Positions 32,382 through 40,352 of a stretch of DNA of 64,000 nt are shown here, one piece after another. Position 1 is the stretch's first letter, and the number at the start of each line of letters is the position of its first letter. The stretch comes from Rufibacter sediminis (GTDB lineage: Bacteria; Bacteroidota; Bacteroidia; Cytophagales; Hymenobacteraceae), in contig NZ_JACOAF010000020.1 of assembly GCF_014269285.1 (NCBI RefSeq), positions 186,001 through 250,000 of the forward strand, written 5' to 3'. The position numbers and the translations under genes are program-made. The notes below the pieces were generated by a model. That model saw nothing but the letters and a program-made list of their open reading frames with translations. It did no database searches and was not told the DNA's origin.

Positions 32382-33920
32382 TTAGGCGGCGTATTGGGCC
32401 AGTTTGGTTAAAGCAGCGTCAATACGGTTCTCAGTTTCTTCTCTTCCGATGATCTCAATAATGGCCATCAGATCCGGACCTGCTTCTACGCCGGTCAACG
32501 CGATGCGGAGCGCCTGCATCACTTGTCCGATTTTCAGGCCGTTGCGCTCCAGAATCTGCAGCAACAGGGCTTTTACCGAGTCAGCGTTGAACTCTGGCAG
32601 AGAAGCCAGCTCATTTCTGAACTGCTCAAAAGCACCGGCCGCCGCCGCCGACCATTTCTTGGCCGCTACCTGCTCATTGTACTGCGTGGGTGCCACAAAG
32701 AAATAAGCAGCTTCTTTCCAGAAATCCTGCGGGAAGGTCACGCGTTCTTTCATGAGGCCCACAATCTTCTCGGCGCGCTCTGGCGAGCACTCAATGCCTT
32801 GTTCTGGTAAAGCGGCCAATAAATACTGGGCTAGTTCTGCGTCTGGTTTGGCGCGCAGGTACTGCTCATTGTACCAACGGGCTTTCTGGATATCGAAACG
32901 GGTACCGGATTTTCCGATGCGCTCGATGCTGAAGGCCTCAATGAGTTCTTCCATGGAGAAGATTTCCTGCTGCGTGCCCGGGTTCCAGCCCAAAAAGGCC
33001 AGGAAGTTCACGAAACCGTCTGGCAGGTAACCCGCCTCGCGGTAGCCGCTGGATTTTTCGCCGGTTACCGGATCAACCCAGTTCAGCGGGAATACCGGGA
33101 AACCTAACTTATCGCCGTCGCGCTTGCTCAGCTTGCCGTTGCCGTCTGGCTTCAGCAACAGAGGTAAGTGCGCGAACTCCGGCATGGTGCCTTCCCACCC
33201 GAAGTAACGGTACAGCAACACGTGCAGCGGCGCGCTTGGCAACCACTCCTCGCCTCTGATCACGTGGGTGATTTCCATCAAATGGTCATCCACGATGTTG
33301 GCCAGGTGATAGGTCGGCATGCCATCGGACTTCATCAGAACTTTGTCATCAATGGCCGAAGAATGCACCATTACCCAGCCTCTGATCATGTCTTTCAGAC
33401 GGATTTCCTCTTTACGAGGTACTTTGAGACGAATCACGTACGGGTCACCGCTTTCTAACCGGCGCTTCACCTCATCCTCGGGCAGGGTGAGGGAGTTCTT
33501 CATGGTGGCGCGGGTGATGGCGTTGTACTGCGGGGTGGCTACTTTGGCAGCTTTGAGGCGTTCACGCATTTCCTCCAGTTCCTCGGCGGTGTCAAAGGCG
33601 TAATACGCGTGGCCGGCGTTTACCAGTTGCAGGGCGTAGTCCATGTACATGGGCTTGCGCTCAGATTGGCGGTAGGGCGCGTGCGGTCCGCCGTGGATAG
33701 GGCTTTCGTCCAGCGTGATGCCGCACCAGGCCAGAGAGTCAAAGATGTATTGCTCGGCGCCGGGCACAAAGCGGGTTTGGTCAGTATCTTCAATGCGCAG
33801 CAACATTTTGCCGCCCATTTTCTTCGCGAACAGATAATTATACAGCGCTGTGCGTACCCCGCCAATGTGCAGCGGCCCGGTAGGGCTAGGGGCAAAGCGT
33901 ACTCGTACTTCTCTTTCCAT
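32382..33920 (-). CDS. gltX: Glutamate--tRNA ligase
   Basis: 512 aa from the ATG at 33920 (MEREVRVRFAPSPTGPLHIGG); an upstream in-frame start at 33938 is unlikely because a -7 box lies just behind. The class I signature HIGH appears as PLHIGGVRTALYNYLF and the KMSKS loop as KLSKRDGDKLG. Also visible: the GGPHAPYRQSER loop and YHLANIVDDHLMEITHVIRGEEW. Whether it is discriminating or also charges tRNA-Gln cannot be decided from the window. Confidence 0.96.
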   Translation of the reverse strand: MEREVRVRFAPSPTGPLHIGGVRTALYNYLFAKKMGGKMLLRIEDTDQTRFVPGAEQYIFDSLAWCGITLDESPIHGGPHAPYRQSERKPMYMDYALQLVNAGHAYYAFDTAEELEEMRERLKAAKVATPQYNAITRATMKNSLTLPEDEVKRRLESGDPYVIRLKVPRKEEIRLKDMIRGWVMVHSSAIDDKVLMKSDGMPTYHLANIVDDHLMEITHVIRGEEWLPSAPLHVLLYRYFGWEGTMPEFAHLPLLLKPDGNGKLSKRDGDKLGFPVFPLNWVDPVTGEKSSGYREAGYLPDGFVNFLAFLGWNPGTQQEIFSMEELIEAFSIERIGKSGTRFDIQKARWYNEQYLRAKPDAELAQYLLAALPEQGIECSPERAEKIVGLMKERVTFPQDFWKEAAYFFVAPTQYNEQVAAKKWSAAAAGAFEQFRNELASLPEFNADSVKALLLQILERNGLKIGQVMQALRIALTGVEAGPDLMAIIEIIGREETENRIDAALTKLAQYAA

Positions 33921-33946
33921 GGTATATAGGTATTTCAATAGCGGTG

Positions 33947-33954
33947 CAAAAGTA
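33947..33954 (-). promoter_or_regulatory. Bacteroidota -7 box (TACTTTTG) of gltX
   Basis: Perfect TAnnTTTG on the minus strand, 26 nt before the chosen gltX ATG. Confidence 0.45.
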
Positions 33955-34106
33955 CGCTATTTCAAGTCTTTCTTGAAATTTTGCCTTTAAAACCTTGTCT
34001 CGGCCGCCATTATTCTTGTACGGGGAAGATGCGCGGTGGTGCGGATTTCTGTTGCCTGAAACGGCTGCTTCTCAAGAAGTTTGTAAACCTGCCGCCAGAA
34101 CTGCGT

Positions 34107-35099
34107 ATGAGGAAGAAAACCGACTACATGCTGAAAAACAAGCTTAAAGAGGCGTGGGGGATCATTGTGGAAGTGTGGCTGGACTTTCTAGACAATAACT
34201 CCTTCCAGAAAGGAGCCGCCCTGGCGTACTACACTATTTTCGCGCTTCCGCCTATTCTCATCATCATCATCAACTCGGCAGGCGCCATCTTTGGCCGCGA
34301 GGCGGTACGCGGGCAGGTGTACCAGCAATTGCGCGATCTGCTGGGCAGCAAGGGAGCCTCTGATATTCAGGACATGGTGGAGAATATCAACCATTCCGCT
34401 GACTTCACCTTTGCCACCGTGGTGGGCGTGACAACCCTGCTCATTGGCGCTACCGGGGTGTTTGTGTCTCTACAGGAGTCTTTGAACCAGATATGGGGCG
34501 TGAAACCCAAGCCCCGCAACGAGTACCTGAAACTGCTCTGGGACCGGCTGTTGTCCTTTGCTTTGATTCTGGCCATTGTGTTCCTGCTGCTGGTGAGTTT
34601 GGTTATCCATGCGGTGGTCATCGCGATTACTTCTTTCCTGACCAACCGGATAGACCCTTCCATCCTGCAACTCACCCAAGTGGCGAACCTGGTGGGTTCC
34701 ACGCTGGTGGTAACGTTCCTTTTCGCCTTGATCTATAAATTCCTGCCCGATGCCAAAATCAGGTGGGGCGATGTTTGGGTGGGCTCTCTTGTAACGTCGT
34801 TGCTGTTCGCGTTGGGCAAATCCATTATCGGGCTGTACCTGGGCAACAGCAACTTCGCCAGCATCTACGGAGCCGCGGGCTCGGTAATTGTGGTGCTCAC
34901 CTGGGTATTCTATACCTCTCAAATTATCTTCCTTGGCGCGCAGTTCACCCTGGTGTACGCCCGCCGCTACGGTGCCAACATTTACCCCTCCACCTACGCC
35001 GTACGGGTCGTCAACAAAGAAGAGGAAATCGGCCACGCTCCCCTCAACGATGAACCCGGCCCTAACGAGGCCAAGGCTAGGGGCGAGGATTACGATTGA
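34107..35099 (+). CDS. YihY/virulence factor BrkB family membrane protein
   Basis: 330 aa from the ATG at 34107; the frame extends upstream to 33981 with TTG, but the family begins near KEAWGIIVEVWLDFLDNNSF. Six transmembrane helices are predicted, with family marks FQKGAALAYYTIFALPPILII, the GATGVFVSLQESLNQIWGVKPK loop, FLPDAKIRWGDVWVGS and YGAAGSVIVVLTWVFYTSQIIFLGAQFT (landmark YGAAGSVIVVL). The soluble tail is acidic. Once called ribonuclease BN in error; true role unknown. Confidence 0.88.
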   Translation: MRKKTDYMLKNKLKEAWGIIVEVWLDFLDNNSFQKGAALAYYTIFALPPILIIIINSAGAIFGREAVRGQVYQQLRDLLGSKGASDIQDMVENINHSADFTFATVVGVTTLLIGATGVFVSLQESLNQIWGVKPKPRNEYLKLLWDRLLSFALILAIVFLLLVSLVIHAVVIAITSFLTNRIDPSILQLTQVANLVGSTLVVTFLFALIYKFLPDAKIRWGDVWVGSLVTSLLFALGKSIIGLYLGNSNFASIYGAAGSVIVVLTWVFYTSQIIFLGAQFTLVYARRYGANIYPSTYAVRVVNKEEEIGHAPLNDEPGPNEAKARGEDYD

Positions 35100-35101
35100 T
35101 A

Positions 35102-35199
35102 GATTTGGAGATGTGGAAATTTGAAGATGTGTAAATGGGAAAATGTTTGGCAGAATTCCCTAATCTCCACATCTTCAAATCTCCACATTCTCACATCAT
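35102..35199. repeat. Inverted repeat between yihY and ridA
   Basis: Left part has GGAGATGTGGAAATTTGAAG, right part has CTTCAAATCTCCACATTC; arms of about 30 bp with mismatches around a 36-bp spacer. Between convergent genes, so it may end both transcripts. Confidence 0.6.
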
Positions 35200-35582
35200 T
35201 ACCACTTCACCGCAATGCAGGAGATCTCCACGTTCACGTCTTTGGGCAGGCGGCTGACCTCCACGGTTTCGCGGGCGGGCGGGTTGCTGGTGAAATAGCT
35301 GCCGTAGGTCTCGTTGATGGCCACGAAGTTGCCGAGATCTTTCACGAAGATGCTGCACTTCACCACGTGGCTGAAATCCATGCCCGCTTCTTGCAGAATG
35401 AACTGGAGGTTCTTCATGACCTGATGCGTTTCGGTCTGGATGTCGCCCTGCACCAATTGGCCGGTGGACTGATCCAGCGCGATTTGCCCTGAGACATACA
35501 GAGTGTTGCCGGCCAGAACGGCCTGGCTGTACGGCCCGATGGGAGCCGGCGCTTGTTTGCTTTCTATGAGGTTGGTTGCCAT
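35199..35582 (-). CDS. ridA: RidA family reactive-intermediate deaminase
   Basis: 127 aa from the ATG at 35582. RidA hydrolyses reactive enamine/imine intermediates made by PLP enzymes. Family marks: APIGPYSQAV, LYVSGQIALDQSTG, NLQFILQEAGMDFSHVVK, and PPARETVEV with the conserved Arg that holds the substrate carboxylate, then VEISCIAV. A longer start (35588) adds only Met-Phe. It is convergent with yihY and divergent from the 137-aa gene. Confidence 0.93.
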   Translation of the reverse strand: MATNLIESKQAPAPIGPYSQAVLAGNTLYVSGQIALDQSTGQLVQGDIQTETHQVMKNLQFILQEAGMDFSHVVKCSIFVKDLGNFVAINETYGSYFTSNPPARETVEVSRLPKDVNVEISCIAVKW

Positions 35583-35630
35583 AAACAAAGGGGTTAATCA
35601 GTATCTTTACAGGCTTAAAGGTACAGAAAT

Positions 35631-36044
35631 ATGAACACATTGGTTTTAGCCACCCAGGAGCAGGAGGCAGAGGTAAGCCTGAAATTCTATAACCGCGCCT
35701 ACCTTCATTTGCAGGACCCGGCAGAACTGAAAACGTGGCTTCCGCAGGCCGATCTGGTCATCGATTTACTTCTGCACGAGCAACCGGAACGCCTGACCCA
35801 GTACAACCAGCAGGGCAAAGGCGACAAACTCACCGTGTTCTTCAACGCCAACCAGGTAAATCTAGCGGAGTTTGCCTCGGCGTATGCGCCGCTCAACTTC
35901 CACTTGGCGGGTTTCATAGGCGAGCCCCTGATCAACCGCGAGGTTCTGGAAGTAGTCACACTCCGCGAAGATTCCGCCCGCCCCGTAGACAAGGCGTTCG
36001 TCTTCCTGGCATCGCTTTACCAATTGGTGAAGAGTAAGAAGTAA
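35631..36044 (+). CDS. 137-aa hypothetical protein
   Basis: A soluble alpha/beta protein with no signal. Visible features: an N-terminal NTLVLATQEQEAEV, a DLVIDLLLHEQPERL segment that looks like a Rossmann-type strand-helix, KLTVFFNANQVNLAEFAS, and GFIGEPLINREVLEVV. The strand order recalls the NAD-binding half of 3-hydroxyacyl-CoA dehydrogenases, but there is no GxGxxG, so this is only a hint. Upstream it is divergent from ridA; downstream is a nest of inverted repeats. Confidence 0.65.
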   Translation: MNTLVLATQEQEAEVSLKFYNRAYLHLQDPAELKTWLPQADLVIDLLLHEQPERLTQYNQQGKGDKLTVFFNANQVNLAEFASAYAPLNFHLAGFIGEPLINREVLEVVTLREDSARPVDKAFVFLASLYQLVKSKK

Positions 36045-36046
36045 AC

Positions 36047-36082
36047 GTTTAGTGCCTCTTTTGGCGAAAACGGCCTCAAAAC
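36047..36082. repeat. 36-bp palindromic element, copy 14
   Basis: GTTTAGTGCCTC / ACGGCCTCAAAAC arms; 2 bp after the stop of the 137-aa gene. Confidence 0.7.
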
Positions 36083-36105
36083 AGAATAGCTTTTACTGAT
36101 CTTTT

Positions 36106-36356
36106 CGCTGGCGCGAGCGTCCCGCTCGTGTCCGCACGCATTGCAGATCCCCTTTTTGTCATCCTGAAAGGATCTTGTGAGCAAGCGGTAGAGTCGCGGC
36201 TTCACAGCCTTTCTAGTTCGCCCACAAGATCTTTCCAAGATGACAGAGTGGGTTTAGACATCATAGTAATAAATCAGCCTGACGAAGCTCTGAAAAGCCA
36301 GAACCAAGATACTCTCTGGAATGCGTGCGGACACGAGCCAGAGGCTCGCGCCAGCG
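36106..36356. repeat. 251-bp nested inverted-repeat element
   Basis: Outer arms 36106-36142 and 36320-36356 pair over about 37 bp with three mismatches; each arm holds its own small hairpin (GCGCGAG...CTCG). Inside is a second inverted repeat (36158-36182 with 36220-36244) that has the same arms as 28905-29016. No transposase ORF. The outer ends are CGCTGGCGCGAG and CTCGCGCCAGCG. Confidence 0.8.
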
Positions 36357-36383
36357 GAAGTAGTTGGAGAAAGACGTAAGGTC

Positions 36384-36418
36384 GTTTTCAGGCTGTTTTC
36401 CAAAACAAGCCTTAAAAC
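36384..36418. repeat. 36-bp palindromic element, copy 15 (35 bp)
   Basis: GTTTTCAGGCTG / AAGCCTTAAAAC arms; one base shorter than the family. Followed by GAAAGGACAGC ... GCTGTCCTTTC (36420-36450), a perfect 11-bp-arm terminator-like hairpin that serves the DUF1501 gene on the minus strand. Confidence 0.65.
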
Positions 36419-36419
36419 A

Positions 36420-36452
36420 GAAAGGACAGCTTTACGGCTGTCCTTTCTGTTT
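36420..36452 (-). terminator. Terminator downstream of DUF1501 gene
   Basis: AGAAAGGACAGC / GCTGTCCTTTCT with a short loop; on the minus strand it follows the DUF1501 stop by about 30 bp. Confidence 0.65.
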
Positions 36453-36481
36453 TCCGTAGATGATAAGGGTTACGAACCGAG

Positions 36482-37747
36482 TCAGCTGGAGCGCATGACG
36501 CCAATCTTTTCGCCCGTGAAATCAGGGAAGAGCACTTTGTCATTTCTGATGTTGAGGTGTTTGCCGGCTACTTCGCTGAAAATGCTTCTGAAATCGGTGG
36601 TGACGGGTAGGTCGCGGCCGTCTTCCAGGTTTTCTTTGGCCAGTGGCGGTACGTGGCCGTGTACCAGTCCGCCGTTCACGTTATTTCCTAGAACGAACAG
36701 GCAGGAGCCGCGGCCATGATCGGTGCCGTTGCTGCCGTTCTGGTGCACGGTACGGCCGAACTCGGTCATCGTCATCACGTTCACGTCATCCTGGTAGGCG
36801 TCCAGATCGGTCCAGAAGGCGGTGATGCTCTGGCTCAGGTCGTTCACGTTGCGGGCGAAGGCGCCGTTGGCCGTGCCCTGGTTGTAGTGCGTGTCCCAGC
36901 CGCCAGATTCCGCGAACGCCACTTCCAGGCCCACGTCCATTTTGATCATCTGGGCAATCTGCTTCAGGGCTTTGCCCAAGGCGCTGTTCGGGTAGACGGC
37001 ATTGTTGGCGGGGATGTAGTTTTTGGAATCGATCTTGTTCAGCATCTTCACGGCCTCAAAGCTCTCTTTGCCGGTTTTGTTCAGCAGCGAAGACGAAGTT
37101 TGGTCATATAGGTCCTCGAAGTTCCGGGAAGCCAGGGCGGCGCCTTTCTCGTTTCCGCGCATCTGCACGCCAAAATCCTGCAGGTTGCTGATGGCGATGG
37201 CGGCATGGTCCCCGTAGAAGGAACGGGGTAGCGACGACGTGAGGCTGACGGCCTGAAACGGTGTGGCTTCGTGGCCCATCAACCCGATGGCCCGGTTGAG
37301 CCAGCCGCTGGCGGTGCCTTTGTCAAAGGGTGTGCCGGTTTCCATGTAGTCCTGCGCGTCAAAGTGGGAGCGGGTGGGGTTGGGTGAGCCCATGCCGTGC
37401 ACAATGGCCAGCCGCTTCTCCCGAAACAACGGCTCAAACGACTTCATGGCCGGGTGCAACCCGAAACGCCCGTCCAGGTCCAGCAAGGGGTTAGCCGAGG
37501 ACTGGGCAGCGGTCATGAACAAGCTGGGCCTCGCCTCTTTCAGGAATTCGTCAGTGAAGGGTGTCACGGCCATCAAGCCGTCCATGGCGCCCCGCTGGAA
37601 GATGCAGACCAGAATCTTATTTTTCTTGTAGGGCAGCACCAGTTTACTGCTATTGGCCGCCTGCGCCAGAAAGGTAGGCACGCCGCCCAACCCCGCCGCG
37701 AAAAGCGCCAAAGCCCCTGATTTTAGAAATCCTCTTCTGGTTGTCAT
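36482..37747 (-). CDS. DUF1501 domain protein with Tat signal
   Basis: 421 aa from the ATG at 37747. The N-terminus MTTRRGFLKSG is a twin-arginine signal, followed by a hydrophobic stretch, so the protein is exported folded. The DUF1501 body resembles the alkaline-phosphatase/sulfatase fold: CIFQRGAMDGL, HGMGSPNPTRSHFDAQDYMETG, AESGGWDTHYNQG and MTEFGRTVHQNGSNGTDHGRG with likely metal ligands. DUF1501 genes are almost always paired with DUF1800 genes, as here (25-bp gap), and the pair probably works together in the periplasm or on the cell surface. Substrate unknown. Confidence 0.9.
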   Translation of the reverse strand: MTTRRGFLKSGALALFAAGLGGVPTFLAQAANSSKLVLPYKKNKILVCIFQRGAMDGLMAVTPFTDEFLKEARPSLFMTAAQSSANPLLDLDGRFGLHPAMKSFEPLFREKRLAIVHGMGSPNPTRSHFDAQDYMETGTPFDKGTASGWLNRAIGLMGHEATPFQAVSLTSSLPRSFYGDHAAIAISNLQDFGVQMRGNEKGAALASRNFEDLYDQTSSSLLNKTGKESFEAVKMLNKIDSKNYIPANNAVYPNSALGKALKQIAQMIKMDVGLEVAFAESGGWDTHYNQGTANGAFARNVNDLSQSITAFWTDLDAYQDDVNVMTMTEFGRTVHQNGSNGTDHGRGSCLFVLGNNVNGGLVHGHVPPLAKENLEDGRDLPVTTDFRSIFSEVAGKHLNIRNDKVLFPDFTGEKIGVMRSS

Positions 37748-37772
37748 AACGCGTTTTTTGCCTGTTTTTAGA

Positions 37773-39785
37773 TTATCGGCGCTGAAACTCAGGGGAACCA
37801 ATAATGATGCCTACTACCTGGGCCAGCATAGGCGTGTTGCCGCCTTTCAGACCCATGGTGCTTTCCTGCGGTTTCTTGCCGGCCTCTGGTTTGCCACTGG
37901 CTTTTTTATCTGCTGGGCTCATGCTCATTTGATTTTCCTGTTCCTGAGGTTCCTGCGGCGTGATAGCCGGCTTTTTATTGGCGGCGGCATCCACTTTCTT
38001 CCCGAAGTTGGGGTCGTTGAGCGTGGGTGTTAGCCGCTTGATGGTCGCTTCCAGATTGCGTTCGGGTAGCAGGAACTGGCTGTAGGTGAGTAAGGCAGCC
38101 TCAGCGCTCTCTGGTTCTCGGTTCTGGTTCAAGGCCATCAGGTCAAAGGAAATGCCTTTGATTTTCTGCGCGGCCAGCGCCAGCCCGAAGTTCATGCGGT
38201 TGAGCAGGGAGCCGGTGTTGATCCAATAAGCGCCTTTGTCGGGGAAGCCGGTGGGAGCCTGGTAGTAGTACATTTTCTCGCCCATTTTGGTAATCCAGGT
38301 GTACAGCTGCTTGGGTTCCTGAATCTCCGCGTTGAGGCTTCTGATGGAGCTGATGGCCAACTCAAACGGCGATTTCGTTTTCTCCCGCAGGGCTTCCTTG
38401 CTCCAGAACTCGGGCGCGGCCACCATCGTCAGCAACACTTCCCTGATGTCACCGTCTTTCTCCCGGAAGGTTTTGGCCATTTTCTCGATCAAAGTTTTGG
38501 GCGGCGTGTCGTTCACGAAGCGGATGGCCAGCTTGGTGGAGATGAACTTGGCCGTAGACGGATGATGCGCCAGCAATTTGATGAGTTGCAGGCCTTCTTC
38601 GTACCCGCCATCGGCCGGAAAGGTGGTGCCTAGTACTGTTTTGGAGCCTTGGTCGTGTTTGCTCGCCGCGAAGTAGAAATCGCCTTCCGTGATATCTCCT
38701 TTCTTGGTCTGAGTCTTGTTCTGGTCTGGGGAAGCGTTGTTCTCCAGGTAGCGCTTCATGTCTGGGTTGATGGTCCAGCCAGTTAAGATGCGGGCCGCCT
38801 GGGTTACGTCTTGCTGCGTGTACCCGCCGTCTACGCCCAGGGTGTGCAGTTCCATGATCTCGCGGGCGTAGTTCTCGTTCAAGCCCTGTTTTCTCCTGAC
38901 GGTTTTACTTTTCTGAGCTGCCTGCATTTTTTGCAACGTGGTATCCTGAGGTTGGCTTGCGGCAAGTATCTCCAGCTTGCTGGGCAGCTTCTGCTTTTGC
39001 CCCGAGGAAGCACTTGAGCCATTATCCGCGACGCTTTTGAAATTGTCCAGGTACGCCAGCATGGCCGGAGATTTGGCGGTAGCCAGCAAAATAGTCTCAA
39101 ATTTGCCCAGCACGTTCGGCCGGATCACGTCCCGCTCAAACGGCAGAATGTACATGTCGCAGTTCTTATTGGTCAGCGATACGTTGAAGTGATTAAACCA
39201 AAAGCTGGTCAAAACCTCCTGTAGCTGGTTCTCTGCATAAGCGGCCCGCAGAATCTTCTGATCGATCAGCTCCTGGTACAAGTCGCCGGGCGTTTTGAAG
39301 CCTTTCTGCCGCATGTAGGCACCCAGCTTCTCGCGTTGCGCAATGCGGCCTTCTTTGGTCAATTCAGAAGCTTTGAGGGAGTCCAGGTGGAAAACGCCTT
39401 CCTGCATGCCCCGCTTCAGAATCTGGCCTTTCTGCGGAAAGTAGTACAAAATCTGCTCGTTTGACATCTTCAGCGAACCGTATGGTGCTAACTTCTGATC
39501 CAACTCTGGCTCAGGGGAGCTGGCCTTCAGTTGCTGCGCCAGCCATCTCTCCAGCCCTAGCTTCACCACTTCCTCTACCTGCCCCGGTTTGGCGCCAAAG
39601 GTGAAGCGGCTGAGGAGATGGGCCGCAGCTTGCTTCTCCGTCAATCCTGCTCTTTTGTAAGGGAAAGTTACCACCTTCTCCCCCGGCCGGTCGGTATGCC
39701 CGAAGGAGGAAAGCAGCAAAAACGATAGTATGAAAGCCAGTGCCAGGCCCAGATGTCTGCGAGGGTTTTTCATACGGGTGGTCAT
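37773..39785 (-). CDS. DUF1800 domain protein
   Basis: 670 aa from the ATG at 39785 (MTTRMKNPRRH); 39773 is an alternative and 39881 would add a long unsupported extension. A signal peptide (...FILSFLLLSSFGHT) is followed by the DUF1800 core: AAAHLLSRFTFGAKPGQVEEV, FWFNHFNVS, NENYAREIMELHTLGVDGGYTQQDV, ILTGWTINP and a C-terminal SPEFQRR. Residues 270-320 (KQKLPSKLEILAASQ ...) and 615-660 are low-complexity Lys/Gln/Pro-rich insertions. Upstream partner of the DUF1501 gene in a two-gene operon. Confidence 0.9.
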   Translation of the reverse strand: MTTRMKNPRRHLGLALAFILSFLLLSSFGHTDRPGEKVVTFPYKRAGLTEKQAAAHLLSRFTFGAKPGQVEEVVKLGLERWLAQQLKASSPEPELDQKLAPYGSLKMSNEQILYYFPQKGQILKRGMQEGVFHLDSLKASELTKEGRIAQREKLGAYMRQKGFKTPGDLYQELIDQKILRAAYAENQLQEVLTSFWFNHFNVSLTNKNCDMYILPFERDVIRPNVLGKFETILLATAKSPAMLAYLDNFKSVADNGSSASSGQKQKLPSKLEILAASQPQDTTLQKMQAAQKSKTVRRKQGLNENYAREIMELHTLGVDGGYTQQDVTQAARILTGWTINPDMKRYLENNASPDQNKTQTKKGDITEGDFYFAASKHDQGSKTVLGTTFPADGGYEEGLQLIKLLAHHPSTAKFISTKLAIRFVNDTPPKTLIEKMAKTFREKDGDIREVLLTMVAAPEFWSKEALREKTKSPFELAISSIRSLNAEIQEPKQLYTWITKMGEKMYYYQAPTGFPDKGAYWINTGSLLNRMNFGLALAAQKIKGISFDLMALNQNREPESAEAALLTYSQFLLPERNLEATIKRLTPTLNDPNFGKKVDAAANKKPAITPQEPQEQENQMSMSPADKKASGKPEAGKKPQESTMGLKGGNTPMLAQVVGIIIGSPEFQRR

Positions 39786-39809
39786 TCGTTTTACGCTAAG
39801 TTGGCCGTG

Positions 39810-39844
39810 GTTTTCTATCAGTTTTAGAAAAGGGGCCCTAAAAC
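39810..39844. repeat. 36-bp palindromic element, copy 16 (35 bp)
   Basis: Left arm GGTTTTCTATCA is decayed, right arm AGGGGCCCTAAAAC intact. In the leader of the DUF1800 gene. Confidence 0.5.
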
Positions 39845-40098
39845 CCAAACTCCTGTCTTCTTGCAAGAACTTGTTTTCCAAAAGAGAAAGTGTCTCAAGA
39901 ACCTCCGGTAGGAAGTTTCCAGAAGCGGCTAAGACACAAAGGCTTGCTTCCTTCTCATAGATGTGAATTTACGGTAATAGTTTAACGTGCGTTGGAAATA
40001 TTCTATTGTGACTGCAAATATTATAAATATGGATGGTTGCAGGAGTACTTAGAAAGAGACGCAAAGTAGCGTTAACCTACGCTATGATGAGAGCAGTC

Positions 40099-40134
40099 GT
40101 TTTAGGAGTGCTTTTCTTAAAACGTACCTAAAAC
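40099..40134. repeat. 36-bp palindromic element, copy 17
   Basis: GTTTTAGGAGTG / ACGTACCTAAAAC arms around TTTTCTTAAA. Confidence 0.7.
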
Positions 40135-40231
40135 AGAGAAAGCACCGGTTATAGCTTTAATGGACGATGGTTCGGCACGAAGTTATTCTGGAGACGGCAA
40201 CTCTTCTTGGAAAGGCTGTTGTGAGTTATCT

Positions 40232-40267
40232 GTTTTGGGGCTGGTTTCCGGAAAACAGGTGAAAAAC
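40232..40267. repeat. 36-bp palindromic element, copy 18
   Basis: GTTTTGGGGCTG / ACAGGTGAAAAAC arms around GTTTCCGGAAA. Lies 98 bp from copy 17, the densest spacing in the window. Confidence 0.7.
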
Positions 40268-40301
40268 GAAAGCTGCCTTCGTTTGTATAGAGACGGAAAA
40301 T

Positions 40302-40332
40302 AAAAAAGGAAGCCAATTGGCTTCCCTTTTTT
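40302..40332 (-). terminator. Terminator of glmS (works on both strands)
   Basis: Perfect palindrome GGAAGCCAATTGGCTTCC (40308-40325) flanked by A6 and T6 runs. Confidence 0.85.
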
Positions 40333-40352
40333 ATTTTATATGCGAGTATCGC

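Larger units (their letters stand above)
39786..40352. other. 567-bp intergenic region between DUF1800 and glmS genes
   Basis: Holds three 36-bp palindromes (39810-39844, 40099-40134, 40232-40267) and the glmS terminator. The part 39880-40090 is AT-richer and presumably carries the DUF1800 promoter on the minus strand; I cannot place it with confidence. No gene seen. Confidence 0.55.

Noticed and set aside
37753-37786. Another 36-bp palindrome between the DUF1501 and DUF1800 genes
   Set aside because: Only the left arm is similar; the right part codes for the conserved SPEFQRR end of DUF1800, so the likeness is probably chance.
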